Source: Oscillospiraceae bacterium
GTDB taxonomy: Bacteria > Bacillota > Clostridia > Oscillospirales > Ruminococcaceae
NCBI GenBank assembly: GCA_900768105.1
Contig: CAAGBQ010000064.1
Coordinates: forward strand, 1 to 54,328
Length of the DNA: 54,328 nucleotides
Reading direction: 5' to 3'
The position numbers and the translations under genes were made by a program. Below the pieces are notes generated by a model. The model was not told where the DNA came from. It saw nothing but the letters and a program-made list of their open reading frames with translations, and searched no databases. Below are positions 34,098 through 42,725 of this stretch, one piece after another. Within the stretch, counting starts at the first letter, position 1. Every line of letters starts with the position of its first letter.

Positions 34098-35138
34098 TTA
34101 CATATCTTTCTGTTTGGGGTCAAGCGCATCGCGCAGACCGTCCGCCACAAGGTTAAAGCTTAACATAAGCAAAGCAAGAACGATAAGGGGCGAAAGAATC
34201 ATATACGGGTGAGTGGTAAAGCTCTTATAGGAATCGGAAATAAGGGTGCCAAGCGAAGCCATCGGCGCCGGAATACCAAGACCGACGAAAGCGAGGAACG
34301 CTTCGGTAAAAATTGCATGAGGAATCGAGAACATTGTCTGGGTGATAATCTGTCCGATTATGTTCGGCATAATCTCTTTAAAAATTATGCGCATCGGGCT
34401 TGCGCCGAGGGTTTTGGAGGCAAGAACAAATTCCTGCTCCTTCAGCTTCAGCATTTGGGCACGGGCAATACGGCTCATGGGTATCCAGCCCGTTATCATA
34501 AGCGCCACTATGATTGCGCCAAGACCCGGATTAAGCACAAGAATCATCAGGGTGACTATAACAAGGTTCGGGATGGAGTTGAGTATTTCGGCGCAGCGCT
34601 GCATAATCGCATCCACTCTTCCGCCGAAATATCCGGAAATAAGTCCGTAGGACAGTCCGAAAACAATATCCACCGCCACGGCAACCACCGCAATATAAAG
34701 GCTTATACGGGTGCCTTCCCAAACACGGGTGAAAATATCACGGCCGAGGTTATCGGAACCGAACCAGTAATAAACATCGTCAAACGCGCCGGTGTATTTG
34801 TCCATTTCAAGCTCAATATCGCCGACCTTTATGGTTTCCTTGCCGTCAAAGCCGAGCCATTCAAGCCCTTTTATGCGCGGCGGAAGGTTCTGCTGAACAA
34901 TATTTTGCTCGCGGTAGGTATATCCGCTTATATGCGGACCGATTATTGCAAAAACAATGATTATAACAATAAGGAAAAGGCCGATTATTGCGCCTTTGTT
35001 GCGCACAAACCGAACAAGCGCGTCCTTCCAATAGCTCTGGGAAGCAAAGTTTGTATCAACATGAGCATGAATGTCGTTGTGCTGAAGCTCAAAGGCGTTT
35101 TCCGGCAAGGCGGAATAATCAAAATTTTCAGCTTTCAT
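34098..35138 (-). CDS. oppC: Oligopeptide ABC transporter permease OppC
   Basis: The 346-residue protein has an N-terminal OppC segment, six membrane helices and the EAA loop region EFVLASKTLGASPMRIIFKE. The long extracytoplasmic loop between helices 1 and 2 includes KTYREQ-like residues and FGSDNLGRDIFTRVW. ATG 35138 has GGGGGAT five bases upstream and overlaps OppB by 11 bases. Confidence 0.92.
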   Translation of the reverse strand: MKAENFDYSALPENAFELQHNDIHAHVDTNFASQSYWKDALVRFVRNKGAIIGLFLIVIIIVFAIIGPHISGYTYREQNIVQQNLPPRIKGLEWLGFDGKETIKVGDIELEMDKYTGAFDDVYYWFGSDNLGRDIFTRVWEGTRISLYIAVVAVAVDIVFGLSYGLISGYFGGRVDAIMQRCAEILNSIPNLVIVTLMILVLNPGLGAIIVALMITGWIPMSRIARAQMLKLKEQEFVLASKTLGASPMRIIFKEIMPNIIGQIITQTMFSIPHAIFTEAFLAFVGLGIPAPMASLGTLISDSYKSFTTHPYMILSPLIVLALLMLSFNLVADGLRDALDPKQKDM

Positions 35139-36072
35139 GATTATCCCCCTTTGAAAGACGAATTCGAGGGTCGATAATTCCGTAAAGAATATCGACAACA
35201 AGCATTATGCCGATATACATAACGCTGTAAACAAAAGAAAGAGCAATGGTTACATTATAGTCGTTCTGCTGGATTGAGCGAACCATAAGCTCGCCTATAC
35301 CCGGAATTGCAAAGATTTTTTCTATTACAAGAGAGCCGGTCATGGTATTTACAATCAGCGGACCGAGAACCGTTATTATCGGTATAAGGGCGTTGCGCAG
35401 CGCATGGCGGATTATAAGAGTGGGGCCGCTTATGCCCTTGCTTTCCGCAAGAAGCATATAATCGCTGTGCAAAACCTCCAGCATTTCCGTTCTTGTAAAC
35501 CTTGCGATATTTGCCATGGAGAACATTGAAAGCGCAATGGTAGGTAAAATCGAGGATTCAAAAGGATTATCGAGCTGATAAAGTATCGGAAGCCATGAAA
35601 GCTTATATCCGAAAACATAAAGCAGCGAAAGTGCAAAAACATATGAAGGCAGCGAAACACCAAGAACGGAAATTATCGTTGCAATAGTATCAAAAATTGT
35701 GTTGTGTTTAAGCGCGGCCAAAAGTCCCAGCAAAAGCCCGACCGTTGCGCCAAGAAGTACCGCCTGACCGCCAAGGCGAATTGAAGTTGGCAGCTTTGTC
35801 TGCAAAAGCTGCGTAATCGGCACATTCGCACCGATGCTGTACGAAACACCGAAGTCGCCCCGCAGTATGCTGGCGACATATTTAAAATACCTTACATAAA
35901 ACGGGTCATTAAGACCGTATTTCTCATAGAGCTTATCTATCTGCTCCTGTGAAAGCTTGTCGTCGTTGAACGGCGAGCCGGGCATATACTGTAACATGGT
36001 AAAAAGGAGCAGAAGCAGCACCAAAAGTGCCACTATGGAATACAGCACACGCTTGAATATGTATTTCTTCAC
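35128..36072 (-). CDS. oppB: Oligopeptide ABC transporter permease OppB
   Basis: The 314-residue permease shows the OppB start KRVLYSIVALLVLLLLLF, the LYEKYGLNDPFYVRYFKY periplasmic segment and the EAA loop LLAESKGISGPTLIIRHALR. It forms the channel with OppC. A terminator stands between it and oppA upstream, which would lower channel synthesis relative to the binding protein. Confidence 0.92.
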   Translation of the reverse strand: MKKYIFKRVLYSIVALLVLLLLLFTMLQYMPGSPFNDDKLSQEQIDKLYEKYGLNDPFYVRYFKYVASILRGDFGVSYSIGANVPITQLLQTKLPTSIRLGGQAVLLGATVGLLLGLLAALKHNTIFDTIATIISVLGVSLPSYVFALSLLYVFGYKLSWLPILYQLDNPFESSILPTIALSMFSMANIARFTRTEMLEVLHSDYMLLAESKGISGPTLIIRHALRNALIPIITVLGPLIVNTMTGSLVIEKIFAIPGIGELMVRSIQQNDYNVTIALSFVYSVMYIGIMLVVDILYGIIDPRIRLSKGDNHES

Positions 36073-36137
36073 TGGGGAAGCCCCCTTCTTCTTCTATCTT
36101 CTCTAAATAACCCCAAAATGCTTAATAAAAAAACGAT

Positions 36138-36166
36138 ACAGTGACCCGCAGGAGGCGGGTCACTGT
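36138..36166 (-). terminator. Intercistronic terminator between oppA and oppB
   Basis: A perfect 12-bp stem (36138-36149 with 36155-36166) is followed on the minus strand by ATCGTTTTTTT. It would partly stop transcription after oppA, giving more binding protein than permease, a common Opp strategy. Confidence 0.85.
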
Positions 36167-36226
36167 TTTAATGATTTAAGTTTGCCTCTTAATAAACTTT
36201 TGTCTGCCCTTATGGCATAAGGCTTA

Positions 36227-37852
36227 TCAGCCGATTACAACATTGTTATAAACTCTGTTAAGACCAACGGAGTGGAACTCTACGCCGGAAACATTGGACT
36301 TGATAAGGCAGGCTTCGCAGTACTGATATACGGGGAGGATAACCGCTTCGTCAGCGATGATCTGCTCTGCATCCTGGAATGCAGCCCAGCGGGCGTTTAC
36401 ATCAACGGCAAGCTTGCCGAACTTGATGTCGTTGAGCAGCTCCATGTATGCGTCAGAGTGCCAGTTGCCGTAGTTGTGAGTGTAGCCATCGGTCCAAAGA
36501 TCGAAGTAGGTAAGCGGGTCTGCGTAGTCGGGTCCCCAGCGGCAGAAGCCGAGGTCGTAGGTGTGAGCCTTCATAAGGTCGGTACGCTCTTTCTTCGGCA
36601 GAACTTTAAGCTCAATCTTGAGTCCTTCAAGGTTTGCCATAAGCTGCTCTGCGATGAAAGCAACAACATTGTTGGAGGTGCCGTCGTCGTCGAAGATGAT
36701 GGTGTAGGACAGAGAGCTTACGCCAAGCTCTTCAAGGCCTTTCTTCCAATATTCCTGAGCTTTTGCAACATCATAGACATTTACATTGATGTCGGAGGTT
36801 TCACGGTAGTCCTTGCCGTCGGGACCGGTTGCAAGACCCTGCGGTACGCACCAGTTTGCGACAATGGAGCCGTTTTTAAGAATGTTGTTTATGATTGCGT
36901 CTTTATCGAACGCCATACCGATAGCTTTGCGGATGTTGGCATTTTCAAGACCGTTTTTCGCAGAAACGTTCGGAGAGAGATACCAGAGGTAGCCGGTCAT
37001 AATGGAATGGAACTCCGGATCGCTCTTGAGGATTTCAGCCAGCTCGGAGGAAAGCTTGCAGATGTCAAGCTCGCCGTTCTGATATGCAAGGTATGCGGAC
37101 TGAGGATCAAGGATTACTTTATAGTCGATGCCGTCGATTTGAATTTTGTCGGCGTCATAATATTTGTCGTTCTTTCTTACGGAGAAGCTCATTGCTGCCG
37201 GTTCGTATTCGGAAAGGACGAACGGGCCGTTGCTGATATAATACTGCGGAGCAGAAGCATAAAGGTCGCCGCATTCTGCCGCAAATTCACGGTTAACGGG
37301 ATAGAAAACCGGGAAGAACATAAGAGAATCGAAGAAAGCGCAGGGCAGACCGAGCTTTACCACGAAGGTCGCTTCGTCAACCGCCTCAAAGGACTGGATA
37401 CCTGCGGTTTTGAAAAGGGAAGCATACTGTGCCGGATCGTTTTCGTCAATGCTTCTTTCCCAGCCGAAAACAAAGTCGTCTGCGGTTACCTTTGCGCCGT
37501 TGGACCAGTACGCCTCGCGGAGGTGGAATGTCCATACAAGACCGTCGTCGGAAACCTCATAGGTTTCTGCAATTCCGGGAACTGCCGCGCCGGAAGCGTC
37601 AACCTTGAAAAGTCCTTCGATCATGGTGCCGATAACTTCAAAGTCATCACCGGCGGAGGTACGCTTGGGGTCGATGGATTCAATCGCTGCGGTAATGTGG
37701 GATTTTATAACTTTGCCGTCGGAGGAGGGCTGCTCGCCGCTTCCGGAAGGCTGTTCGGAACCGCTTTGGGAACCGCCGTTATTATTGCAGGCGGCAAAGC
37801 TGAACACCATAACTATTGCAAGAAGCAACGCAAGGATTTTGTTAAGTTTCAT
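36227..37852 (-). CDS. oppA: Oligopeptide-binding lipoprotein OppA
   Basis: The 541-residue protein has a lipoprotein signal peptide (hydrophobic LALLLAIVMVFSFAAC; lipid-modified Cys in SFAAC-NNN), a Ser/Gly-rich linker and the SBP family 5 fold (IKSHITAAIESIDPKR, then LREAYWSNGAKVTADDFVFGW). It captures peptides outside the cell for OppBCDF. I chose ATG 37852, six bases after GAGGTG; a GTG at 37861 overlaps that site. It is the first gene of the operon. Confidence 0.93.
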   Translation of the reverse strand: MKLNKILALLLAIVMVFSFAACNNNGGSQSGSEQPSGSGEQPSSDGKVIKSHITAAIESIDPKRTSAGDDFEVIGTMIEGLFKVDASGAAVPGIAETYEVSDDGLVWTFHLREAYWSNGAKVTADDFVFGWERSIDENDPAQYASLFKTAGIQSFEAVDEATFVVKLGLPCAFFDSLMFFPVFYPVNREFAAECGDLYASAPQYYISNGPFVLSEYEPAAMSFSVRKNDKYYDADKIQIDGIDYKVILDPQSAYLAYQNGELDICKLSSELAEILKSDPEFHSIMTGYLWYLSPNVSAKNGLENANIRKAIGMAFDKDAIINNILKNGSIVANWCVPQGLATGPDGKDYRETSDINVNVYDVAKAQEYWKKGLEELGVSSLSYTIIFDDDGTSNNVVAFIAEQLMANLEGLKIELKVLPKKERTDLMKAHTYDLGFCRWGPDYADPLTYFDLWTDGYTHNYGNWHSDAYMELLNDIKFGKLAVDVNARWAAFQDAEQIIADEAVILPVYQYCEACLIKSNVSGVEFHSVGLNRVYNNVVIG

Positions 37853-37929
37853 TAGTTTCACCTCATATTCAATATTTTTTGTAAGCTTTTGAATAACTCT
37901 TTTTTAAAAGTTTCATCACTATGGGTGCT

Positions 37930-37958
37930 ATTTTATACCCAAAGCCTTTTCTTGTCAA
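37930..37958 (-). promoter_or_regulatory. Promoter of the opp operon
   Basis: TTGACA (37958-37953) and TAAAAT (37935-37930) are 17 bases apart on the minus strand; the start codon is 78 bases downstream of the -10. Confidence 0.8.
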
Positions 37959-38082
37959 TAGGTTTTATGAAATTTGTTTGTAAAAAATGCGAAAAAGTTG
38001 ACTTTGTATAAAAAACACTTGTACTTCCTGTGTGTAGTTGTCTGTTTTTCTTAATAAGCTTGCTTACATTTTTTCTTGATTT

Positions 38083-38126
38083 AATCGGCTTTTGCAGGCT
38101 TGGCTGCAAAAGCGTCGATTTTTTGC
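38083..38126 (+). terminator. Orphan plus-strand terminator in an empty stretch
   Basis: AATCG-G-CTTTTGCAG (38083-38097) pairs with CTGCAAAAG (38104-38112) and CGATT (38116-38120), followed by TTTTTG on plus. Between 37959 and 38344 there is no gene on either strand, so this may end a small RNA transcribed from the plus strand. A TTGACT at 37997-38002 is a possible -35 but I see no good -10. Confidence 0.55.
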
Positions 38127-38344
38127 TTTTCCAAAATTCTTATGTATATTTTTCGTGTATAAATGAATATTTATGCTATTTGTTTTTAACAAAGTACCGT
38201 TTTGACTTGTTAAATTGATTTTGCAGTTTTTTCAATCACAACTTGCAAATTTGTTTTCTGCGGAGAAACAAATCGCTCTGTTTCCCCCGTCCGTGGATTT
38301 TTACGGCGTTCTCCTGACGAAAAAAATCCCGCATATATGCAAAA

Positions 38345-38382
38345 AGCCGCATTTCTTCTTTTCGAAGAAATGCGGCTTTTAC
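38345..38382. terminator. Terminator after the gatD-like gene
   Basis: A 13-bp perfect stem (38345-38357 with 38363-38375), flanked by A and T runs, faces the minus-strand murT-gatD pair. Confidence 0.9.
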
Positions 38383-38396
38383 TATTTTATATTTGT

Positions 38397-39110
38397 TTAG
38401 CACAGCTCCCGCAAAATCATATCCACAGCCTTTTGCTCAAGAGAAAAATCCGTTTCACGGTAGTCCTCTCCAAGCACAAGGCGCAAAAGTTCCTTTAGCA
38501 TAACCGGGTTTCTTGCAAGAACCGGCCCGAGCGTCCATGTAGCAAAGAGGTTTTTATATCTAAACCCCTCTTTTGCGCCTACTGCGCCTTCTCCGCCGAG
38601 ATTTTTGCTTACGGAAAAGAGGTTCGGCTCATCTTTGCCGAATTCGACCTTCTCGCACCGGTAATATGTGCCGAACATTTTATTTTCCGGCGCAAAGGAA
38701 GGAACAAGCATGGCGTCGCTTACATACATACCGTCAAATTCCGTGCAGGTATAATCAAAAAGTCCGATTCCCGCATAGGTTTTTCCGTCCAGCATAGAAA
38801 AGCTTTTGCCGAGAAGCATATTTGCGCTTCCGGTAAAAAGCATCGGCACGCCGGAATCCGCCGCCTTCAGCAATTCTTCTTTGCGGAGGCAAAAATCCTC
38901 GCTTACCGCGGAAACATTGTGCGGCTTTCCGTGGCAGACAAATACAATATCAAATGCGGAAAAATCCGCTTCATCGCCTACTCCCGCTGTGCTCACCGCA
39001 TATTCGCAGCCCATTTCATCAAGGCGGTTTGTAAACGCCGTTACATTCATCGTGTCGCCGTTAAGCTCCAAAGCCTCGTTATAAAGGTTAAGTATTTTTA
39101 TTTTTCTCAT
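38397..39110 (-). CDS. gatD: GatD-like amidotransferase subunit lacking catalytic residues
   Basis: The 237-residue protein aligns by eye with GatD along its length (LFDYTCTEFDG, RYKNLFATW..GPVLARNP). GatD hydrolyses glutamine and feeds ammonia to MurT, which amidates lipid II glutamate. In the position of the GatD nucleophile (LTICGGYQFLGK in S. aureus, Cys94) this protein reads LFTGSANMLLGK, so Cys is Gly94. The catalytic His of TYLHGP is Leu194 in TWTLGP, and the GGGSD oxyanion region reads CHGKP. It therefore cannot work as a glutaminase. The gene overlaps murT by four bases. It may be structural, regulatory, or allow use of free ammonia. Confidence 0.8.
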   Translation of the reverse strand: MRKIKILNLYNEALELNGDTMNVTAFTNRLDEMGCEYAVSTAGVGDEADFSAFDIVFVCHGKPHNVSAVSEDFCLRKEELLKAADSGVPMLFTGSANMLLGKSFSMLDGKTYAGIGLFDYTCTEFDGMYVSDAMLVPSFAPENKMFGTYYRCEKVEFGKDEPNLFSVSKNLGGEGAVGAKEGFRYKNLFATWTLGPVLARNPVMLKELLRLVLGEDYRETDFSLEQKAVDMILRELC

Positions 39111-40429
39111 AGCTTTTTCAGCTCCTTCATAAGCGCCGCGTCGTTTTCTGCGTGCAGCAGGGTCATTATGCAGATGTCGCCGCTTGTTTTCTCAAGGCAG
39201 GCTTTTATATCCTCCGGTGCGTCGCAGATTTGGATTTTGCTCATATCCATTCCGCCAAGCTTCATCCGCACCGCAAGGTCATAGCGGCGCTGACCGCAGA
39301 TTATGATATAATCCGTGTTGCGGAGGTTTTCATATGCTACATCGTACATAAACAAAACATCCTTGTTGTTTGTATGAAACATATTATCCGCAATGATGAT
39401 TGCCGTTACCGGCGCCTGCTTTTCCGCAACAAACTGCACGCTTTGGTCAACGGAAGCAGGGTTCTGCTTTGTAAGGATAAGCTGCGCTTTTCTGCCGAGA
39501 ACGGTCATCTCTTCGTATCTTCCGGTTACGCCTATATCAAAGCTTTCCGCAGCGGAAAGCGCCTTTTCAAGCGGAAGGTTTGCCGCTTCGCAGCAAACCG
39601 CGGCGGCAGTTACCGTATTGAACATAAAATATGTTGCGTCAAATGTAAGCTTTACGGAAATGCCGTTTATTTTCAGCGAAGCATTTGAAAAATCAAGGTC
39701 CGTCCCGATATAATCCGGCTTCGGGCACTCAAAGCCGCAGTTTTCACAATGGAATTTGCCCACATGATTATAATGATAATAATCATAAGAAAGAGTGTGC
39801 ATACATTTTGGACAAACGCGGGCATCGTTTGTGCCGCTTGTGCAGCGTTGTGCAGAGCGTGCGTTTTTACCCAACGCAAACCAAATTACGGGATTATCTC
39901 TGTTCCATGAAAGCTGCTGCGAAACAGGGTCATTGGCATTGAGCACAAGGGTCGTTCCCTCCGTAATGCCCATTTTTATTTTTTCAAGCACAATTTCGGG
40001 GCAGCAGTTGCGCATAATTTGGTCGCGGAGCAAATTTGTCACCACAAGATAATCCGGATGGATTTCTTTCACCAAAAAGCGCAGCCAACGCTCGTCAATT
40101 TCAATAACGGAAAAGTCTGCCTTTACCCTTCCGTCCATGGTGCAGCCGCAAAGCAGCGCCGTAGTAACTCCGCCGAGCATATTGGAGCCGAAGCTGTTGT
40201 TGATTACGGAAAAACCGTTTTTCCGAAGAATATGCGTTATCATATTGGAGGTGGTGGTTTTTCCGTTCGTTCCGGTAACGCAGATTATTTTTCCGTCAAA
40301 TTTAAGGCGTGCAAGCGCCCGCGGACAAATAATCCTTGCAATATCGCCTGGCTTTGCGGTGCCTTTGCCCACAAGCTTTCCGATAAACCAAAGGATTCTG
40401 CAAACGCAGATGGCAATAAAAAGCCTCAT
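39107..40429 (-). CDS. murT: MurT-like Mur ligase subunit
   Basis: The 440-residue protein has a short hydrophobic N-terminus, Walker GTNGKTTT, the Mur-ligase central domain with an inserted zinc ribbon (CPKC and CENC), and a C-terminal domain (QNPASVDQS, then NKDVLFMYDV). Known MurT activates the glutamate of lipid II with ATP and takes ammonia from GatD. The YDV motif aligns with the WDVDFE region that contributes an acidic residue to the GatD triad. The KNPxGxNQ motif is altered to KQNPASVDQ. ATG 40429 has AAGGAAG eleven bases upstream. Confidence 0.85.
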   Translation of the reverse strand: MRLFIAICVCRILWFIGKLVGKGTAKPGDIARIICPRALARLKFDGKIICVTGTNGKTTTSNMITHILRKNGFSVINNSFGSNMLGGVTTALLCGCTMDGRVKADFSVIEIDERWLRFLVKEIHPDYLVVTNLLRDQIMRNCCPEIVLEKIKMGITEGTTLVLNANDPVSQQLSWNRDNPVIWFALGKNARSAQRCTSGTNDARVCPKCMHTLSYDYYHYNHVGKFHCENCGFECPKPDYIGTDLDFSNASLKINGISVKLTFDATYFMFNTVTAAAVCCEAANLPLEKALSAAESFDIGVTGRYEEMTVLGRKAQLILTKQNPASVDQSVQFVAEKQAPVTAIIIADNMFHTNNKDVLFMYDVAYENLRNTDYIIICGQRRYDLAVRMKLGGMDMSKIQICDAPEDIKACLEKTSGDICIMTLLHAENDAALMKELKKL

Positions 40430-40468
40430 TTCAAGAAAAACTTCCTTTATATATAATTATAATTAAAC

Positions 40469-40497
40469 CTCGGCTTCCTATACGCAAGGAAGCCGAG
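40469..40497 (-). terminator. Hairpin between M24 peptidase and murT genes
   Basis: CTCGGCTTCCT (40469-40479) pairs with 40487-40497. The minus-strand T-run after it is short (GTTTAATT), so termination may be weak, and the murT -10 (TATAAT, 40461-40456) lies directly behind. Confidence 0.6.
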
Positions 40498-40529
40498 ATT
40501 CGTCTTTCAAACCGACCGCCGATTCCGGA

Positions 40530-41594
40530 TTACAGGGTAATAAGCTTCTTTTCGCTCTTGGTAATTACATCGCAGCCGTTTTCTTTAATTTCGACAATAT
40601 CCTCAATGCGGACGCCGAACTGTCCCTCAAGATAAATACCGGGTTCCACGCTCAAAACCATTCCGGCCTCGGTGGTTACGGTGCAAAGCGGAGAAAAACG
40701 CGGATTTTCGTGAATTTCAAGGCCAAGGCTGTGGCCAAGCCCGTGGCCGAATTTGCCCTCATAGCCTGCGCCGTAAATCATATCGCGGGCAACGGCGTCA
40801 ATGCTGTTGCAGGGAACTCCGGCGCGGACGGCGTCGATTGCGGTGGTCTGTGCTTTAAGCACAAGATTATAAACCTTTTCCTGCTCCTCGGAGATTTTGC
40901 CTACGGCAACGGTTCTTGTCATATCGGAGCAATATCCGTTGTGTGCGGCGCCAAAATCCATAGTGACGAAGTCGCCCTCTTTAATCTTGTTCATTCCCGG
41001 AACGGCGTGTGGCATGGAGCCGTTGGCGCCGGCGGCAAGAATGGTTTCAAAGGCAAGACCGGTTGCGCCGTTTTTGAGCATATAGTAATCAAGTTCAAGT
41101 TGGAGGTCCTTTTCAACAAGACCCGGCTTGATAATTTCAAGCATATGCAGAAAAGCCTTATCGGTAATTGCCTGCGCGGCGCGAATTTCCGCAAGCTCCT
41201 CCTCGGATTTAATGCAGCGCTGATGAAGAATAATCTCGTTAAGGAACGGTTCGTCAAGAATGGTGACATTCAGTGTCTTGCGAAGGCTGAAAAGGCTTTC
41301 AACAGTCATATAGCCGGACTCAATTCCGATAGTTTTGACTCCGAATTCCTCAAAAAGCTCGTTAAGCTGCTTTGCCATATCGGTCATAAGCATAACTTTT
41401 GCGTCCGTAACCTTTTTTGTTCCGGCTTCAACATAGCGGCTGTCGAGAAGGAGCACCGCTTCCTTTCTGGTAACAAGCAAAGCACCCGCGCTGGAAACAA
41501 AGCCGGTATAATAACGGCGGTTTACATCGGAGGTGATAAGCGCTGCGTCTATATTTTCAGGAAGCTGCTGTGAAAGTCTTTTAATTCTATCCAT
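40530..41594 (-). CDS. pepP: M24 family Xaa-Pro aminopeptidase
   Basis: The 354-residue protein has an N-terminal creatinase-like domain and a C-terminal pita-bread peptidase with all five metal ligands: Asp in MDFGAAHNG, Asp in YCSDMTRT, His in HGLGHSLGLEIHE, Glu in SVEPGIY and Glu in VRIEDIV. It releases an N-terminal residue before proline, in the cytosol. ATG 41594 is preceded by GAGGAAA. The downstream order rpsU, yqeG, pepP on the minus strand suggests cotranscription of the last two. Confidence 0.9.
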   Translation of the reverse strand: MDRIKRLSQQLPENIDAALITSDVNRRYYTGFVSSAGALLVTRKEAVLLLDSRYVEAGTKKVTDAKVMLMTDMAKQLNELFEEFGVKTIGIESGYMTVESLFSLRKTLNVTILDEPFLNEIILHQRCIKSEEELAEIRAAQAITDKAFLHMLEIIKPGLVEKDLQLELDYYMLKNGATGLAFETILAAGANGSMPHAVPGMNKIKEGDFVTMDFGAAHNGYCSDMTRTVAVGKISEEQEKVYNLVLKAQTTAIDAVRAGVPCNSIDAVARDMIYGAGYEGKFGHGLGHSLGLEIHENPRFSPLCTVTTEAGMVLSVEPGIYLEGQFGVRIEDIVEIKENGCDVITKSEKKLITL

Positions 41595-41613
41595 TATTAT
41601 TTCCTCTTTTCAT

Positions 41614-42087
41614 TTATTTTACCCATTTTTCCAAATGGCGTTTAAACTTAATAAAGCTGTCCGTTTCCGGACCGAGCGGTTCCGTCAAAAAAACCTTTGC
41701 CCCGATAAGGTTTCCGCCGAGAACATCGGTAAATATCTGGTCGCCGATAACCGCCGTTTTTTTCGGTGGAACGCCAAGCCGCTCGCAGGCTTTTAAAAAA
41801 CCCTTCGGAAGCGGCTTTGCGCTTTTTTCGATAAACGGAAGGCCGAGCCTTTCCGCAAAAGGGCGAACCCGCTCTGCATTATTGTTCGATATAATAATCA
41901 TCGGAATGCCTGCGGCAATCACCGTTTTAATCCAGCTCACAACGCCCGGATACGGCTCCTGGGAACCGTGAAAAGCAAGGGTGTTGTCCGCATCAATAAG
42001 CACGGCGGCCGCTCCGGATTTTTTTATATCGTCGGGGGTTATTTTCATCACATTTTGAAAGCAGTACTGCGGTTTTAAAAGCGGCAA
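41614..42087 (-). CDS. yqeG: YqeG family HAD-type phosphatase
   Basis: The 157-residue protein carries the HAD motif I DADNTLAF (first Asp nucleophile), motif II ISNNN and motif IV GDQIFTDVLGGN. YqeG-type proteins include a phosphatidylglycerophosphate phosphatase (GEP4-like) and proteins of unknown role. The start is TTG 42087, about seven bases after AAGGGAG; there is no suitable ATG. Confidence 0.85.
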   Translation of the reverse strand: MPLLKPQYCFQNVMKITPDDIKKSGAAAVLIDADNTLAFHGSQEPYPGVVSWIKTVIAAGIPMIIISNNNAERVRPFAERLGLPFIEKSAKPLPKGFLKACERLGVPPKKTAVIGDQIFTDVLGGNLIGAKVFLTEPLGPETDSFIKFKRHLEKWVK

Positions 42088-42118
42088 TGTTATACTCCCT
42101 TAATTTTTAAAATAGAAA

Positions 42119-42146
42119 GGCGGACAGCTTTGAAAAGCCGTCCGCC
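42119..42146 (-). terminator. Terminator after rpsU
   Basis: GGCGGAC (42119-42125) pairs with GTCCGCC (42140-42146), with an AAAGCT/AGCC inner stem, followed on the minus strand by TTTCTATTTT. Confidence 0.85.
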
Positions 42147-42161
42147 ATCCCCGGTTAATAA

Positions 42162-42335
42162 TTAGTACTTTCTCTTACGGGCAGCCTCGGATTTCTTTTT
42201 GCGTCTTACCGAAGGCTTCTCATAGCACTCGTGCTTTCTGACTTCTGCCAAAACGCCGGAGCGTGCGCAGGAACGCTTAAAGCGTCTGAGAGCGCTGTCA
42301 AGAGATTCGTTTTCTTTGACATGGATTTCTGCCAT
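42162..42335 (-). CDS. rpsU: 30S ribosomal protein bS21
   Basis: The 57-residue, very basic protein reads [19 protein letters not shown], continues with [16 protein letters not shown] and ends AARKRKY. This is bS21, which helps the 30S subunit pair with the Shine-Dalgarno sequence. The length is usual. GGAGGG lies ten bases before ATG 42335. A consensus promoter sits upstream. Confidence 0.97.
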   Translation of the reverse strand: MAEIHVKENESLDSALRRFKRSCARSGVLAEVRKHECYEKPSVRRKKKSEAARKRKY

Positions 42336-42414
42336 TTATCTGTTTCCCTCCTTCGCCAGTGGGCCGGAGCTAAAAGAACGCATGGTTCTTCCGTACATAA
42401 ACTGTAACGGATTT

Positions 42415-42443
42415 ATTATATACTGCCACCGCAAAAGTGTCAA
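42415..42443 (-). promoter_or_regulatory. Consensus promoter of rpsU
   Basis: TTGACA (42443-42438) and TATAAT (42420-42415) are both perfect and 17 bases apart on the minus strand, as expected for a ribosomal protein gene. Confidence 0.92.
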
Positions 42444-42725
42444 GCCCAAAAATTGCGGTGAAAATATTAAATTTATATTAAATGTGCCCATTTCTGACTT
42501 TTGCGACTGCAAAGCCGCATAAAATCAAGGTTTGTGGAACTGGTAAAATTTATTTTACTACTAATTTACTACTTATAAATTTATTTTAAATTGGTATAGG
42601 AAAAAATTTTGACCGCCAAAGCGCGAATTTGAAAGCGTAACAGCGGTAAATGTTAGCAAAAACTCGCCGCGCTCAAAATTTATATTGCCGTGCTCAAAAC
42701 AAAAATATGGCGTACTCATCCGTGC
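42444..42725. other. AT-rich gene-free stretch between rpsU and fic
   Basis: There is no credible gene. A short direct repeat TTACTACTAATTTACTACT lies near 42558. Three copies or near-copies of GTGCTCAAA lie at 42669-42730, the last overlapping the fic stop codon. I see no terminator of normal form for the fic gene. Confidence 0.6.

Noticed and set aside
36272..37855. A 527-codon open frame antisense to oppA
   Set aside because: It is a full antisense shadow of a clearly recognised gene, has no domain and no promoter or ribosome site of its own.
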